Below are positions 6,701 through 14,279 of a DNA stretch of 34,521 nucleotides, in pieces (the first letter of the stretch is position 1; every line of letters starts with the position of its first letter). Position numbers and translations under genes: made by a program. The notes under the pieces were generated by a model that was not told the DNA's origin, did no database searches, and saw nothing but the letters and a program-made list of their open reading frames with translations. Location of the stretch: assembly GCA_028701035.1 (NCBI GenBank), contig JAQVRO010000003.1, positions 1 to 34,521 of the forward strand. The letters are read 5' to 3'. This DNA is from Minisyncoccota bacterium. GTDB taxonomy: Bacteria; Patescibacteriota; Minisyncoccia; Minisyncoccales; CSSED10-335.

Positions 6701-7331
6701 GATTAAATCAAGAGAACTTGAAAGCATAATAGCGGGTATGCCATACTTCTTGCCCGAGAATCTCTTGTCTTTGGGTTTTAAAAGGCACCATTTAAACATG
6801 GTGTTATCTCGGCTCAAGAAAAGAGGAGATGTTGTCCTTCTTAAGAGAGGAATGTATGTTTCAGTAGAATACTTAAACAAGGTAAAAAGAAGTGGCGAAT
6901 ACAACAAATACCTAGAAATGATATCTGGAGTGCTATACTCTCCATCGTATTTAAGTTTAGAGTATGTTCTAAATGAGTATAACATCTTAAGCGAAGCCTC
7001 TTTTAGCTTTTCTTTAGTAAGTAATAAGAAAACATTTGAAATGAGAAACGATCTTGGGCTATTCCGTTATCGTAGTATTAAGGAAAGTCTCTTCACTGGA
7101 TTTAAGGTGATTAGAAAAGGTGACTTCTTAATATACAAGGCAACTCCCGCAAAGGCTTTATTTGACTTCTTGTATTTTCGTAAGAATATAATTACGGGAG
7201 ATGATTTTTTAGAATCCTTTAGGATTAATAAAGAGGCAATGAAAGCTAGCGACTTAAAAGAATTTAAAAGATATATTTTAATTTCGAACAACAAGAGAAT
7301 GAAAGAAATTGGAAAATTTTATGCACACTAA
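6699..7331 (+). CDS. AbiEi-family antitoxin / regulator (copy 2)
   Basis: A 210-residue protein with an N-terminal winged helix (about residues 5-60: ESIIAGMPYFLPENLLSLGFKRHHLNMVLSRLKKRGDVVLLKRGMYVS) and the AbiEi-type C-terminal domain. The segment YSPSYLSLEYVLNEYNILSE is characteristic of these antitoxins. It should antagonise the AbiEii-type toxin encoded just downstream and repress transcription. The genes overlap by 11 nt at the toxin ATG (7321). It is little like copy 1 (1828-2367) in sequence, so the pairs are separate acquisitions and not a recent duplication. Its operator is shared with the HigA-like gene. Confidence 0.78.
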   Translation: MIKSRELESIIAGMPYFLPENLLSLGFKRHHLNMVLSRLKKRGDVVLLKRGMYVSVEYLNKVKRSGEYNKYLEMISGVLYSPSYLSLEYVLNEYNILSEASFSFSLVSNKKTFEMRNDLGLFRYRSIKESLFTGFKVIRKGDFLIYKATPAKALFDFLYFRKNIITGDDFLESFRINKEAMKASDLKEFKRYILISNNKRMKEIGKFYAH

Positions 7332-8154
7332 AGAAATATTAAAAAAGATAGTAAGCGACAATTACGACAAGTCTGACTTCTATACCCGCAATCTTTTAAG
7401 AGAATACTTGCAGATTTTTATTTTAAAATACATTTATTCTTCTAAAGATTATAAAGATTTGTTTTTCTATGGTGGAACTTGTCTATCTCAGTGCTATGGT
7501 ATTCCTCGTCTATCGGAAGACTTAGATTTTGTAGATACTAAGAAAGATATCAATTTAGATAATCTTGCCAAGGATGTTAAGAGTTTCTTTGAAAACAACA
7601 CAGACATTTCTCCAGAAATTAAAATCCAGAAGTTTAGAATATATCTTAAGTTTCCAATATTAAAAGAATTAGGTTTTGTAAAAGACTTATCTGAACCTAC
7701 CCATCTTTTTATTAAAATAGAGGTTTTCTCTGATTTTGATTTTTGCAATAAGTTTAAAACAGAATTTAAGCCTATTTTTAAGTTTAATCACTCGGTTTTA
7801 ATAAAAACATTTGATATTGAAACATTAATGGCAACAAAGGTAAGAGCTATAATGTATAGAAAGTGGGAGAAAACTAGCAAGGATGGTAAATCGTTAGCCT
7901 CAGTAAAAGGCAGAGATTTTTTTGATCTAATGTGGTTTTTAGAAAAAGGGATAGAGCCAAACCTTGATTGTATTGAAGGTGTGCAAACCAAAGAAGAACT
8001 TAAATGCATTTTATTAGAGAAGGTAGACAATGCAGACAGTAAGAGTATAGAGTATGATTTGAAGGCATTCATATCCGATCAAGACTTTGTTTTAAACATA
8101 TCATCTAATATCAAAGATATAATAATTAAAAATCTTAACAATTGGAAAAATTAA
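7321..8154 (+). CDS. AbiEii-family nucleotidyltransferase toxin (copy 2)
   Basis: A 277-residue nucleotidyltransferase. The signature is FYGGTCLSQCYGIPRLSEDLDF with Gly51-Gly52-Thr53 and Asp67/Asp69. A distal motif KVRAIMYRKWEKTS...VKGRDFFDLMWFL gives the Lys and R-D-x-x-D residues typical of the AbiEii/MenT group. I chose ATG 7321, which overlaps the antitoxin stop; a TTG at 7309 would add four residues. A GGAA six bases before the ATG could be a weak ribosome-binding site. Like other members it probably modifies an RNA when freed from the antitoxin; the target is unknown. The protein looks intact. Confidence 0.84.
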   Translation: MHTKEILKKIVSDNYDKSDFYTRNLLREYLQIFILKYIYSSKDYKDLFFYGGTCLSQCYGIPRLSEDLDFVDTKKDINLDNLAKDVKSFFENNTDISPEIKIQKFRIYLKFPILKELGFVKDLSEPTHLFIKIEVFSDFDFCNKFKTEFKPIFKFNHSVLIKTFDIETLMATKVRAIMYRKWEKTSKDGKSLASVKGRDFFDLMWFLEKGIEPNLDCIEGVQTKEELKCILLEKVDNADSKSIEYDLKAFISDQDFVLNISSNIKDIIIKNLNNWKN

Positions 8155-8164
8155 TAAAAAAAAT

Positions 8165-8518
8165 ATGAAAGAAAAAATTGGAAATTTTGAACCATCGGCA
8201 GAGTATGAAAAAACAAAAGAATTAATAGGTAAAACAGAAGACAAGATTAAAGAAGTAGCAACTCTAATCAATCAAACAAGAGAGGAGGGTTTTGATATAA
8301 AAAAAATTAATCATCCATATATTAATATTTTATCTAGAAATATTGTTTCTAGAAAGAAAATGATATCTCTTTTTGAGATGAATGGCTCAGAAGAAGTATT
8401 GTGGGAGGGCAATCATAGCAATATTGAAGAGGGAATCAAAGAAATAGAATCGTTAATAGCTCAAATGAAAGAAAGTGGAATTATAATAAGTGATTTGTAT
8501 AAGAGGTATAATAATTAA
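8165..8518 (+). CDS. Small coiled-coil protein, function unknown
   Basis: A 117-residue acidic/lysine-rich protein, predicted largely alpha-helical: residues 10-45 (AEYEKTKELIGKTEDKIKEV...) and 85-112 have a heptad-like pattern. No catalytic motif or membrane segment is visible and I do not recognise the family. It follows the AbiEii toxin by 10 nt on the same strand and is probably the third cistron of that operon. Whether it modulates the toxin or is a passenger cannot be told. Confidence 0.6.
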   Translation: MKEKIGNFEPSAEYEKTKELIGKTEDKIKEVATLINQTREEGFDIKKINHPYINILSRNIVSRKKMISLFEMNGSEEVLWEGNHSNIEEGIKEIESLIAQMKESGIIISDLYKRYNN

Positions 8519-8698
8519 CAATATTAATTTTAATTCGTACTCAATATCGAGTATAATTGTACTCAAGAGCATATTATAGATAAGAAAACGATTATTGTTT
8601 AATAACTAAAAAATAGATAACCAATTATAAGCCGAATAAGATTTCCTAAAAATAATAATTATAAAATTACCATACTTCTATAACATATTTTATGGGTA
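8519..8698. other. A+T-rich intergenic stretch, possible operator-bearing promoter
   Basis: No coding frame of any size. It contains TATAAT (8552-8557) without a good -35 box, surrounded by repeats of TACTC: a dyad TACTC/GAGTA at 8538-8542 and 8549-8553 and another GTACTC at 8559-8564. This could be a promoter with operators left from a lost toxin-antitoxin module. The remainder shows nothing I can name. Confidence 0.35.
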
Positions 8699-8727
8699 TT
8701 GACAAAAAAATTAATTAAAGATATATT
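8699..8727 (+). promoter_or_regulatory. Sigma-70 promoter upstream of the NYN gene
   Basis: TTGACA (8699-8704), 17 nt, TATATT (8722-8727): near-consensus with ideal spacing. Transcription should start around 8734, only about 10 nt before a terminator-like hairpin. Confidence 0.7.
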
Positions 8728-8743
8728 TATATTACTATGATCA

Positions 8744-8780
8744 CCACCCCTGCATATTTGCAAGGGTGGCTTTTTGTTTT
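8744..8780 (+). terminator. Terminator-like hairpin right after a promoter (possible attenuator)
   Basis: An 11-bp stem with one C-A mismatch (CCACCCCTGCA, loop TATT, TGCAAGGGTGG at 8759-8769) is followed by CTTTTTGTTTT. This is a textbook intrinsic terminator, but it begins about 10 nt downstream of the predicted start of the 8699-8727 promoter and before the likely NYN start. It could stop read-through from the AbiE operon, or act as an attenuator. Confidence 0.65.
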
Positions 8781-8817
8781 AGTTTATATTATAATTACAT
8801 ACATAATTATTTATTTT

Positions 8818-9390
8818 ATGGAATCTCAAAAAAACAAAAAAGAAAGGGTCGCTGTTTATATAGACGGTAATAATTTTTATGGATATTTAAAAGATGAAGA
8901 AATATTTTTGAATAAGGGTGATAGGTTTAATTTTCAATTATTTGTTAATTTTTTGATTGGAAATAGAGAGTTGGTTTCGAAAAGATATTATGTCGGAATT
9001 GCAAGAAACATTGATCAGACAGAAAAAAGTAAAGCTATAGTTATGGGTCAACAAAAGTTCTTGTCTCATCTTGAAGACGATGGATTTAAAATAAAAAGGG
9101 GAAGAGTTATGTATGATAAAGGTAAAATTAGAGAAAAAGGAGTAGATGTTAAAATTGCCATAGATTTAATTATCGGAGCAATAGATGATTATTATGATAC
9201 CATGATAATTGTTAGCTCTGATACGGATCTCATTCCAGCCATTAAATATGTCAAACACAAAAATAAGAAAATAGAATATGTCGGATTTGCTCATAATTAT
9301 TCTTTTGGAATTAAAAAACATGCTGATGTTTGTCACTTATTAACACCAAGCGATATAGATAAGTTTAAGAATAAAAAATCAATCCTCTAA
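8818..9390 (+). CDS. NYN-domain protein (LabA-like, PIN-fold ribonuclease family)
   Basis: A 190-residue protein of the NYN/LabA-like group, putative RNases with a PIN-like fold. Acidic positions are visible in VAVYIDGNNFYGYL (Asp16), KGVDVKIAIDLIIGA and VSSDTDLIPAIKY, the three-part acidic signature of the family. I chose ATG 8818 because it puts the first strand about ten residues from the N-terminus, and because the sequence before it is a terminator-like hairpin with a T-run. Starting at ATG 8737 would add 27 residues forming a hydrophobic segment (WLFVLVYIIITYIIIYF), a possible membrane anchor; I cannot exclude it. It is a single gene at the edge of the accessory island, possibly defence- or RNA-decay-related. 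Confidence 0.82.
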   Translation: MESQKNKKERVAVYIDGNNFYGYLKDEEIFLNKGDRFNFQLFVNFLIGNRELVSKRYYVGIARNIDQTEKSKAIVMGQQKFLSHLEDDGFKIKRGRVMYDKGKIREKGVDVKIAIDLIIGAIDDYYDTMIIVSSDTDLIPAIKYVKHKNKKIEYVGFAHNYSFGIKKHADVCHLLTPSDIDKFKNKKSIL

Positions 9391-9392
9391 TT

Positions 9393-9415
9393 ATTTAGAG
9401 AGTTTTCCTCTAAAT
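9393..9415 (+). terminator. Weak A+T-rich hairpin after the NYN gene
   Basis: An 8-bp stem (ATTTAGAG and CTCTAAAT around AGTTTTC) starts two bases after the stop. A competing stem, CTCTAA (9385-9390) with TTAGAG (9395-9400), overlaps it. There is no T-run, so termination is uncertain. Confidence 0.3.
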
Positions 9416-9429
9416 ATAATATAAAACTA

Positions 9430-9466
9430 ATGACATTTGGAGTAAAATTTGCTAAGATTAGCAAAT
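9430..9466 (+). promoter_or_regulatory. Promoter and start-codon dyad of the envelope operon
   Basis: ATGACA (9430-9435), 17 nt, TAAGAT (9453-9458). The -10 box ends 6 nt before the ATG at 9465, so the mRNA is probably leaderless. A dyad with 9-bp arms (ATTTGCTAA at 9447-9455, TTAGCAAAT at 9458-9466) spans the -10 box and the first two bases of the ATG, and could be an operator. Confidence 0.5.
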
Positions 9467-10151
9467 GATATTGTCTCAAATTATATTGCCCAGTGTCTTT
9501 ATTCCTATTATAATTTTAATTGGAACTCTTTTAGTATTTAGCAAGGGATACAAATTTGGAAGAATTGTTTTAATTGTTGGATTAGTGGCATATTATGGTT
9601 TTTCAATAACCCCTACTGCAGACTTATTGCTAAAACCGCTAGAGCAAGAGTATAGTACTGTGAGTGATATTCGCAAAGCCGATAAAATTGCTTTGTTATT
9701 GGGTGGACGAGAGAGTGATGTTTTGCGCTCTAGCGAAGTTTTAAGAATTGCACATTTAACTGATCATGCTACTCAAATTATTATATCCGGAACAGATCCA
9801 CAGAATCCAAATAGTGGAGAAGCTTTAGCAGTAAGAAACTTCTTTATTAATCGAGGAATACCAGAAGAGGATATTATTATTGAGGGAAGTTCTAAAAACA
9901 CTAAACAAAATGTTAAAAACATTTATGACATTGTTGGCGAAGAACCTTTTTTCTTAGTTACATCAGCTTATCATATGAAGAGAGCCATGTTAGAGTTTGA
10001 AAAACTTCATGCGAACCCTATTCCAGCGCCAATAGACTTTAAAAGTATTGGGGAATATGGTATCTTAAGCTATATTCCAAATGCTAAGAATTTACGCAAT
10101 TCAGATTTAGCAATGCACGAATATTTCGGGATAATTTTTTATAATATATAA
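9465..10151 (+). CDS. DUF218/YdcF-ElyC-SanA family membrane protein
   Basis: A 228-residue protein with two N-terminal membrane helices (about residues 5-25 and 31-48) followed by an extracytoplasmic DUF218 domain. The domain begins ADKIALLLGGRESD and includes QIIISGTDPQNPNSGEA, NFFINRGIPEEDIIIEGSSKNTKQNVKN and FFLVTSAYHMKRAMLEFEK, the usual order of motifs. E. coli relatives (ElyC, SanA, YdcF) act in envelope integrity and lipid-carrier metabolism; the reaction is not settled. It is the first gene of an operon with a ligase-like polymerase, a methyltransferase and murB, which agrees with an envelope role. The gap to the next gene is 4 nt. Confidence 0.82.
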   Translation: MILSQIILPSVFIPIIILIGTLLVFSKGYKFGRIVLIVGLVAYYGFSITPTADLLLKPLEQEYSTVSDIRKADKIALLLGGRESDVLRSSEVLRIAHLTDHATQIIISGTDPQNPNSGEALAVRNFFINRGIPEEDIIIEGSSKNTKQNVKNIYDIVGEEPFFLVTSAYHMKRAMLEFEKLHANPIPAPIDFKSIGEYGILSYIPNAKNLRNSDLAMHEYFGIIFYNI

Positions 10152-10155
10152 ATAT

Positions 10156-12258
10156 ATGGGAAAAACATACGGAGATAAAAGTATAATAAACAGTTTATTA
10201 CAATACACTGTTTGGATTGGTATATTCTTATCCTTGTTAACACCACTCGCCGTTAATTTGAAAATGATGTATCCCTTTATGGGACCTCGACTACTTTTTT
10301 TTATGGGGGTTGTCCAGGTAATGTTTTTTGCCTGGCTTGTCCTAGCCATTTTTGATAAAAAGTATCGACCTAATAAAAATGCCATAACCTTATCGGTTCT
10401 GGCTTTTATCGTAATAGCTTTTGTGAGCGCAGTATCTGGATTTGATTTTGAGTTTAGTTTTTGGTCTAACTTTGAGAGAGGAATGGGGTTGTTTATGCAC
10501 CTACATATATTTGCTTTTTTCTTAGTCCTTTCATCATTTATTAAAAAGCGTAGCGATTGGATGATGGTGTTTTCTGCAATATCTATTATTGCGTCAGCTG
10601 TAGCTCTTGTAAGCATAGGAAATGTTTATGGTTTCTTTGAGCTAGCTAGCTATTACAAAAATGGTTCAACCTTGGGCAATACATCTTTTATGGGTAGCTA
10701 TTTGTTAGTAGCAATATTCTTTGCTTTTTATGGGTTGTTAAAGTCACAAAAACCAATTCAATATTTCTATCTAATTAATTTTATTATAATCGCTTTAGGA
10801 ATTTTAACTAATCCGGGTGGAAGAGCTATGAAAGGAGCATTTTTAGCAGGAATGATTTTGTTTTTTTTATTATACTATGCTTTTAAAAATCAAAACAAAT
10901 ACATCAAGATTGGATGTCGGGCTATTTTAATTTTGGGTTTCTTCTTTTCAATTGTAATTGGCGTATCGGCATTTATTGACGGTAATCCTGTAAGAGAGAA
11001 GATATTTGGTTTTCATGGTATGGCTCCTCGTTTTACAGTGTGGGATATTTCTTGGCAATCTTTTAAAGAAAGGCCAATGTTGGGTTGGGGAATTGAGAAT
11101 TATCGAGTTCCCTTCGAAAGGAAATTTGAGCCAAAATTATTACTTCAAGAATATGGTGGTGAAGTTTGGTTTGATCGAGCTCACAATGTTGTTTTTGATT
11201 CTCTGGTTGCTTTTGGGTTAGTCGGCACAATAATATTCTTTATGATGTTTGCCGTAGCGATATATGCTCTGTGGAGATACTATCTAAAAGAGGATAGGGA
11301 TATTATTGCACCAGCAGTATTTACTTCTCTTTTTGTAGCCCATTTTATTCAAAATCTTACAGTGTTTGATATGATTGCCAGCTATATGCTTATTTTCCTA
11401 GCTTTTGCTTTTATATCTTTTAACACATCAAAAGAAGAAGTGGTTGATGATGACAAGAAAGAAATTAATTTGGTTGTCTTATTAATTATCACAATAGTAT
11501 TTACTATATCATTTATTGCTGGTATTTCTAAACCATATAATGCTAATCATTATGGATCAATGTCACTATCTGCCCCAATAGACTTTGAAGATACGCTAGA
11601 TTATTTTGAGACTGCTATTAGTGTTCCAATGGGAAGAGAGAATTTCTTACTTTCAATCACTGATAGAGTAATTGCATTATCCAATAAGGGTGTGGTGGCC
11701 GAGATAGAAGACGAAGAATTAAGAAGCGAGCAAATATCTTTTGAAATTAATAAAATGGAGTATTTAATTGAGAAGCTAGAGGGTTTAATAGAAAAAGACT
11801 CTGTTAGATTTAAAGATTATTGGACGCTGTCTAAGCTATACAACCACTATTTTGACTATTATCATTTAGAGCAATTAATAGCGGATAATAACGAAGAGAA
11901 TAGGGAGTTGGCTATGGAAGCAATCTCTAGAGCGCTAGAGGTCGCTGAATTAGGATTAGCAGAAAGTCCTAAAAATGTTCAAGGTCATTGGGAGGTTGCA
12001 CAAGCCAAGATAAACATTGGTAAAATATATTATCTATCTCTAGACTTTGATACATCAGATAAATACTTTTCCGAAGCCTTTGAGTTATTAGAAAAGGCAG
12101 TTGATTTAGAGCCAAGATTTTTGTCATCTCATGAGAAGTTAATCAGAACCGCCGATCAGGTTTTGGGAGATAAAGAATTAGCTAAGGAAAAAGCACTAGA
12201 AGCAGTAGAGATTAATCCTGACTGGGAAGAGAGTTTTAAAGAATATTATGGCAATTAA
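10156..12258 (+). CDS. O-antigen ligase/polymerase-like (Wzy_C) membrane protein with C-terminal TPRs
   Basis: A 700-residue protein. The first 460 residues hold about a dozen hydrophobic helices. A large periplasmic loop contains WDISWQSFKERPMLGWGIEN, then FDRAHNVVFDSLVAFG, which is the Wzy_C / WaaL-type signature of enzymes that join lipid-linked glycans to acceptors. The last 240 residues are soluble, acidic and helical with TPR-like repeats (EAISRALEVAELGLAESPKN; DKYFSEAFELLEKAVDLEPR; KEKALEAVEINPDWEESF), a common fusion in this family. The protein probably polymerises or attaches surface glycan or glycosylates secreted proteins. Its 3' end overlaps the methyltransferase start by 11 nt. 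The precise substrate is unknown. Confidence 0.85.
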   Translation: MGKTYGDKSIINSLLQYTVWIGIFLSLLTPLAVNLKMMYPFMGPRLLFFMGVVQVMFFAWLVLAIFDKKYRPNKNAITLSVLAFIVIAFVSAVSGFDFEFSFWSNFERGMGLFMHLHIFAFFLVLSSFIKKRSDWMMVFSAISIIASAVALVSIGNVYGFFELASYYKNGSTLGNTSFMGSYLLVAIFFAFYGLLKSQKPIQYFYLINFIIIALGILTNPGGRAMKGAFLAGMILFFLLYYAFKNQNKYIKIGCRAILILGFFFSIVIGVSAFIDGNPVREKIFGFHGMAPRFTVWDISWQSFKERPMLGWGIENYRVPFERKFEPKLLLQEYGGEVWFDRAHNVVFDSLVAFGLVGTIIFFMMFAVAIYALWRYYLKEDRDIIAPAVFTSLFVAHFIQNLTVFDMIASYMLIFLAFAFISFNTSKEEVVDDDKKEINLVVLLIITIVFTISFIAGISKPYNANHYGSMSLSAPIDFEDTLDYFETAISVPMGRENFLLSITDRVIALSNKGVVAEIEDEELRSEQISFEINKMEYLIEKLEGLIEKDSVRFKDYWTLSKLYNHYFDYYHLEQLIADNNEENRELAMEAISRALEVAELGLAESPKNVQGHWEVAQAKINIGKIYYLSLDFDTSDKYFSEAFELLEKAVDLEPRFLSSHEKLIRTADQVLGDKELAKEKALEAVEINPDWEESFKEYYGN

Positions 12259-12964
12259 AATATTAAAAGGATTTTGTAGGAGGGTTCTTTCTTGGAAAAT
12301 TATCAACGATGCGCTGGGCTATGTTATCGTTTCTACTGATTCTGGTTATAGTGTTTATTATAATGACCCCGAGAGGTTAAAAGTATTAGACTTGGTTAAA
12401 AAGATAAAAGGGGAGACCGAGATGCTTTTGGGAGATAACGAAGGGTATCAATTATATATGGCTGTAAAGTCAACTAGTAAGATTGATGGTGATATTGCTG
12501 AGGTGGGAACATATATGGGAGGCTCGGCTAAGATAATATGTGAAGCTAGAGAAAATGATAAGTATGTTTATTTATTTGATACTTTTAATGGTTTACCCGA
12601 ATTATCAAACCATGATAACAATATTCATTTTCAAGCCGGAGAATTTAAATCTTCACTAGATTATGTCGCTAACTATTTAAAAGAATATTCTAATGTTTTT
12701 ATCACTAAAGGATTGTTTCCTCAAACTGCAGATATAATCAAAAACAAGAAATTTTCTTTTGTAAACTTAGATGTTGATTTGCACGAAGGAACAAGGGATT
12801 CTTTAGATTTTTTCTATCCCCGTATGTCTAGGGGTGGTGTTATTATTTCACACGACTACATCTCTACTCCCGGAGTTAAAAAAGCATTTGATGAATTTTT
12901 TAAAGATAAGCCCGAGCCGATAATAGAATTGTCGGGGTCACAATGTTTAATTATTAAATTATAA
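12248..12964 (+). CDS. TylF/MycF-like SAM-dependent O-methyltransferase
   Basis: A 238-residue class I methyltransferase of the macrocin-O-methyltransferase (TylF) type. The SAM-binding motif is DIAEVGTYMGGSAKIICEA, followed by YLFDTFNGLPELS, and then a metal/acid region FVNLDVDLHEGTRDSLDFFY and GGVIISHDYIS, which carry the conserved Asp residues of this family. Such enzymes methylate sugar hydroxyls; in this operon it probably caps or decorates a surface glycan made with the upstream ligase-like protein. It overlaps that gene by 11 nt and is followed by murB after one base. Substrate inferred from context. Confidence 0.82.
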   Translation: MAIKILKGFCRRVLSWKIINDALGYVIVSTDSGYSVYYNDPERLKVLDLVKKIKGETEMLLGDNEGYQLYMAVKSTSKIDGDIAEVGTYMGGSAKIICEARENDKYVYLFDTFNGLPELSNHDNNIHFQAGEFKSSLDYVANYLKEYSNVFITKGLFPQTADIIKNKKFSFVNLDVDLHEGTRDSLDFFYPRMSRGGVIISHDYISTPGVKKAFDEFFKDKPEPIIELSGSQCLIIKL

Positions 12965-12965
12965 A

Positions 12966-13916
12966 ATGATCAAAAGAAACATCTGCCTAAAAAAATATAA
13001 TACTTTTAGGATTGGTGGGCGAGCTAAGTATTTTGTTGAGGCTAGCACTATAGAAGAAATTAAAGAAGCAATTAATTATGCTAAGAAAAATAGCGTTCCA
13101 TTTTTTATCTTAGGTAATGGAAGTAATGTTTTAATTAATAGCAATGGCTATCCCGGATTAGTAATTAGAATTGTTGGTGGAGAAGCTGTGGTTAGTGGAA
13201 CTTCTGTTGTTGCCGATGCTGGAGTATTTCTACCGGCGTTAATAGCCCTTTGCACTAAGAATAATTTGAGTGGAATTGAATGGGCTAGTGGAATACCAGC
13301 AACAGTAGGCGGATCTGTTTATGGCAATGCTGGTTGCTTTGGCAAAGCTATGCAAGATAGTGTTGTTTGGGTAGATGTGATTAATATTAAAACAAAAAAG
13401 ATAGAGAGGTATAAAAACGAAGAATGTAAGTTTGGCTATCGCGAAAGTATTTTTAAAAACAATCCACATCTTATCATCTTGAGAGCAAAGTTAAAATTTA
13501 AAAAAGGTAATTCTGTAAATATAAAAGAAGAAATTAAGAAATGCTTAGACTTAAGAAGAAAAAAACAAGTTGTTGGTTTTTCCGCCGGTAGCGTTTTTAA
13601 AAACTATGAGTTTAAAAATATAAGAGAGAAAAAAGAATTTTTAAAAAAGTTCCCCGACTTAGAAAAAAACATTTCCAATAACACAATTGCTACAGGAATA
13701 TTATTAGATTTAATTAATTTGAAAGGATTAAAAGTAGGAGATGCGACGGTGTCACCTAACCATGCTAATTTTATTACTAACAATGGAAAAGCACACTCAC
13801 AAGATGTTTTAGATATAATTAATATTGCTAAAAAAAAGGTAAAACAAAAATTTGGAATTGTGATAGAAGAAGAGATTCGTCTTTTAGGGTTTGAAACTCT
13901 TGACAAAAAAGAATAA
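12966..13916 (+). CDS. murB: UDP-N-acetylenolpyruvoylglucosamine reductase MurB
   Basis: A 316-residue FAD enzyme that reduces UDP-GlcNAc-enolpyruvate to UDP-MurNAc with NADPH, in the cytoplasmic phase of peptidoglycan synthesis. Visible motifs: NTFRIGGRA; FILGNGSNVLI (FAD phosphate binding); SGIEWASGIPATVGGSVYGNAG; FGYRESIFK with catalytic Arg159; GFSAGSVFKN with proton donor Ser209; and the C-terminal EEEIRLLGFE with the catalytic Glu. Length and the short C-terminal region agree with type II MurB. It closes the envelope operon, following the methyltransferase by one base. Its presence implies at least partial own synthesis of cell wall precursors. Confidence 0.95.
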   Translation: MIKRNICLKKYNTFRIGGRAKYFVEASTIEEIKEAINYAKKNSVPFFILGNGSNVLINSNGYPGLVIRIVGGEAVVSGTSVVADAGVFLPALIALCTKNNLSGIEWASGIPATVGGSVYGNAGCFGKAMQDSVVWVDVINIKTKKIERYKNEECKFGYRESIFKNNPHLIILRAKLKFKKGNSVNIKEEIKKCLDLRRKKQVVGFSAGSVFKNYEFKNIREKKEFLKKFPDLEKNISNNTIATGILLDLINLKGLKVGDATVSPNHANFITNNGKAHSQDVLDIINIAKKKVKQKFGIVIEEEIRLLGFETLDKKE

Positions 13917-13960
13917 AACTAAGATAATGGAATTAGTAAAGCACATTGATATTAATTTTT

Positions 13961-13983
13961 GCAAATAACGGTCGGCTATTTGC
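13961..13983 (+). terminator. Weak hairpin after murB
   Basis: Arms GCAAATA (13961-13967) and TATTTGC (13977-13983), followed by TTCCTGTGTTTTT. The T-run is displaced, so this is at best a weak terminator. Confidence 0.3.
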
Positions 13984-14005
13984 TTCCTGTGTTTTTAAAA
14001 AATAT

Positions 14006-14031
14006 TTAAAAGTTTTTTACGAAACTTTTAA
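14006..14031. promoter_or_regulatory. Dyad just upstream of the H1-like gene
   Basis: A perfect inverted repeat: TTAAAAGTTT (14006-14015), six-base centre, AAACTTTTAA (14022-14031), ending 11 nt before the ATG. It could be an operator or a hairpin in the mRNA leader; nothing decides between them. Confidence 0.4.
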
Positions 14032-14042
14032 GTGATAAAAAA

Positions 14043-14186
14043 ATGCCTGTAAAGAAAAAAACTGCAACAAAAAAACCAGCTAAAAAAGCTGTAAAAAAAG
14101 TTGTTAAGAAAGCGGTTAAGAAGGTTGCCAAGCCTGCTAAGAAAGCCGTTAAGAAAGTAGTTAAGAAGGTTGGCAAGAAGAAATAG
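14043..14186 (+). CDS. Histone H1-like Lys/Ala/Val-rich DNA-binding protein
   Basis: A 47-residue protein composed almost entirely of Lys, Ala, Val and Pro. The repeated unit PAKKAVKKV occurs at residues 12-20 and 31-39, with VVKKAVKKVAK between. This is the composition of bacterial H1-like proteins (Chlamydia Hc1/Hc2-like and others), which bind DNA without sequence specificity and compact the nucleoid. No folded domain is expected. It is a single gene with its own dyad upstream (14006-14031) and a strong terminator downstream (14203-14232), so probably an abundant monocistronic transcript. The frame is open and the composition too regular to be chance, despite the small size. Confidence 0.75.
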   Translation: MPVKKKTATKKPAKKAVKKVVKKAVKKVAKPAKKAVKKVVKKVGKKK

Positions 14187-14202
14187 TTTTCTAAGAGAAA
14201 CC

Positions 14203-14232
14203 CCCTATGCGAGAGCATAGGGCTTTTCTTTT
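14203..14232 (+). terminator. Intrinsic terminator of the H1-like gene
   Basis: A perfect 8-bp stem CCCTATGC / GCATAGGG with GAGA loop, followed by CTTTTCTTTT. It lies 16 nt after the stop codon and is the clearest intrinsic terminator in the window. Confidence 0.9.
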
Positions 14233-14279
14233 CCGATTACATTTGCTAAAATATAATTAGTGAAATTAATATAAAAAAT

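Noticed and set aside
8737-8817. N-terminal extension of the NYN protein with a hydrophobic helix
   Set aside because: The DNA is a near-perfect terminator hairpin with a T-run, and the family core starts at 8818; kept only as an alternative start.
11006-11221. 71-residue frame inside the ligase-like gene
   Set aside because: Different frame within a clear, continuous membrane-protein gene; no motif.
14006-14218. Minus-strand hydrophobic frame opposite the H1-like gene
   Set aside because: It is the complement of the Lys-rich repeats, which read as Phe/Leu/Thr repeats; the + frame with its terminator is the real unit.
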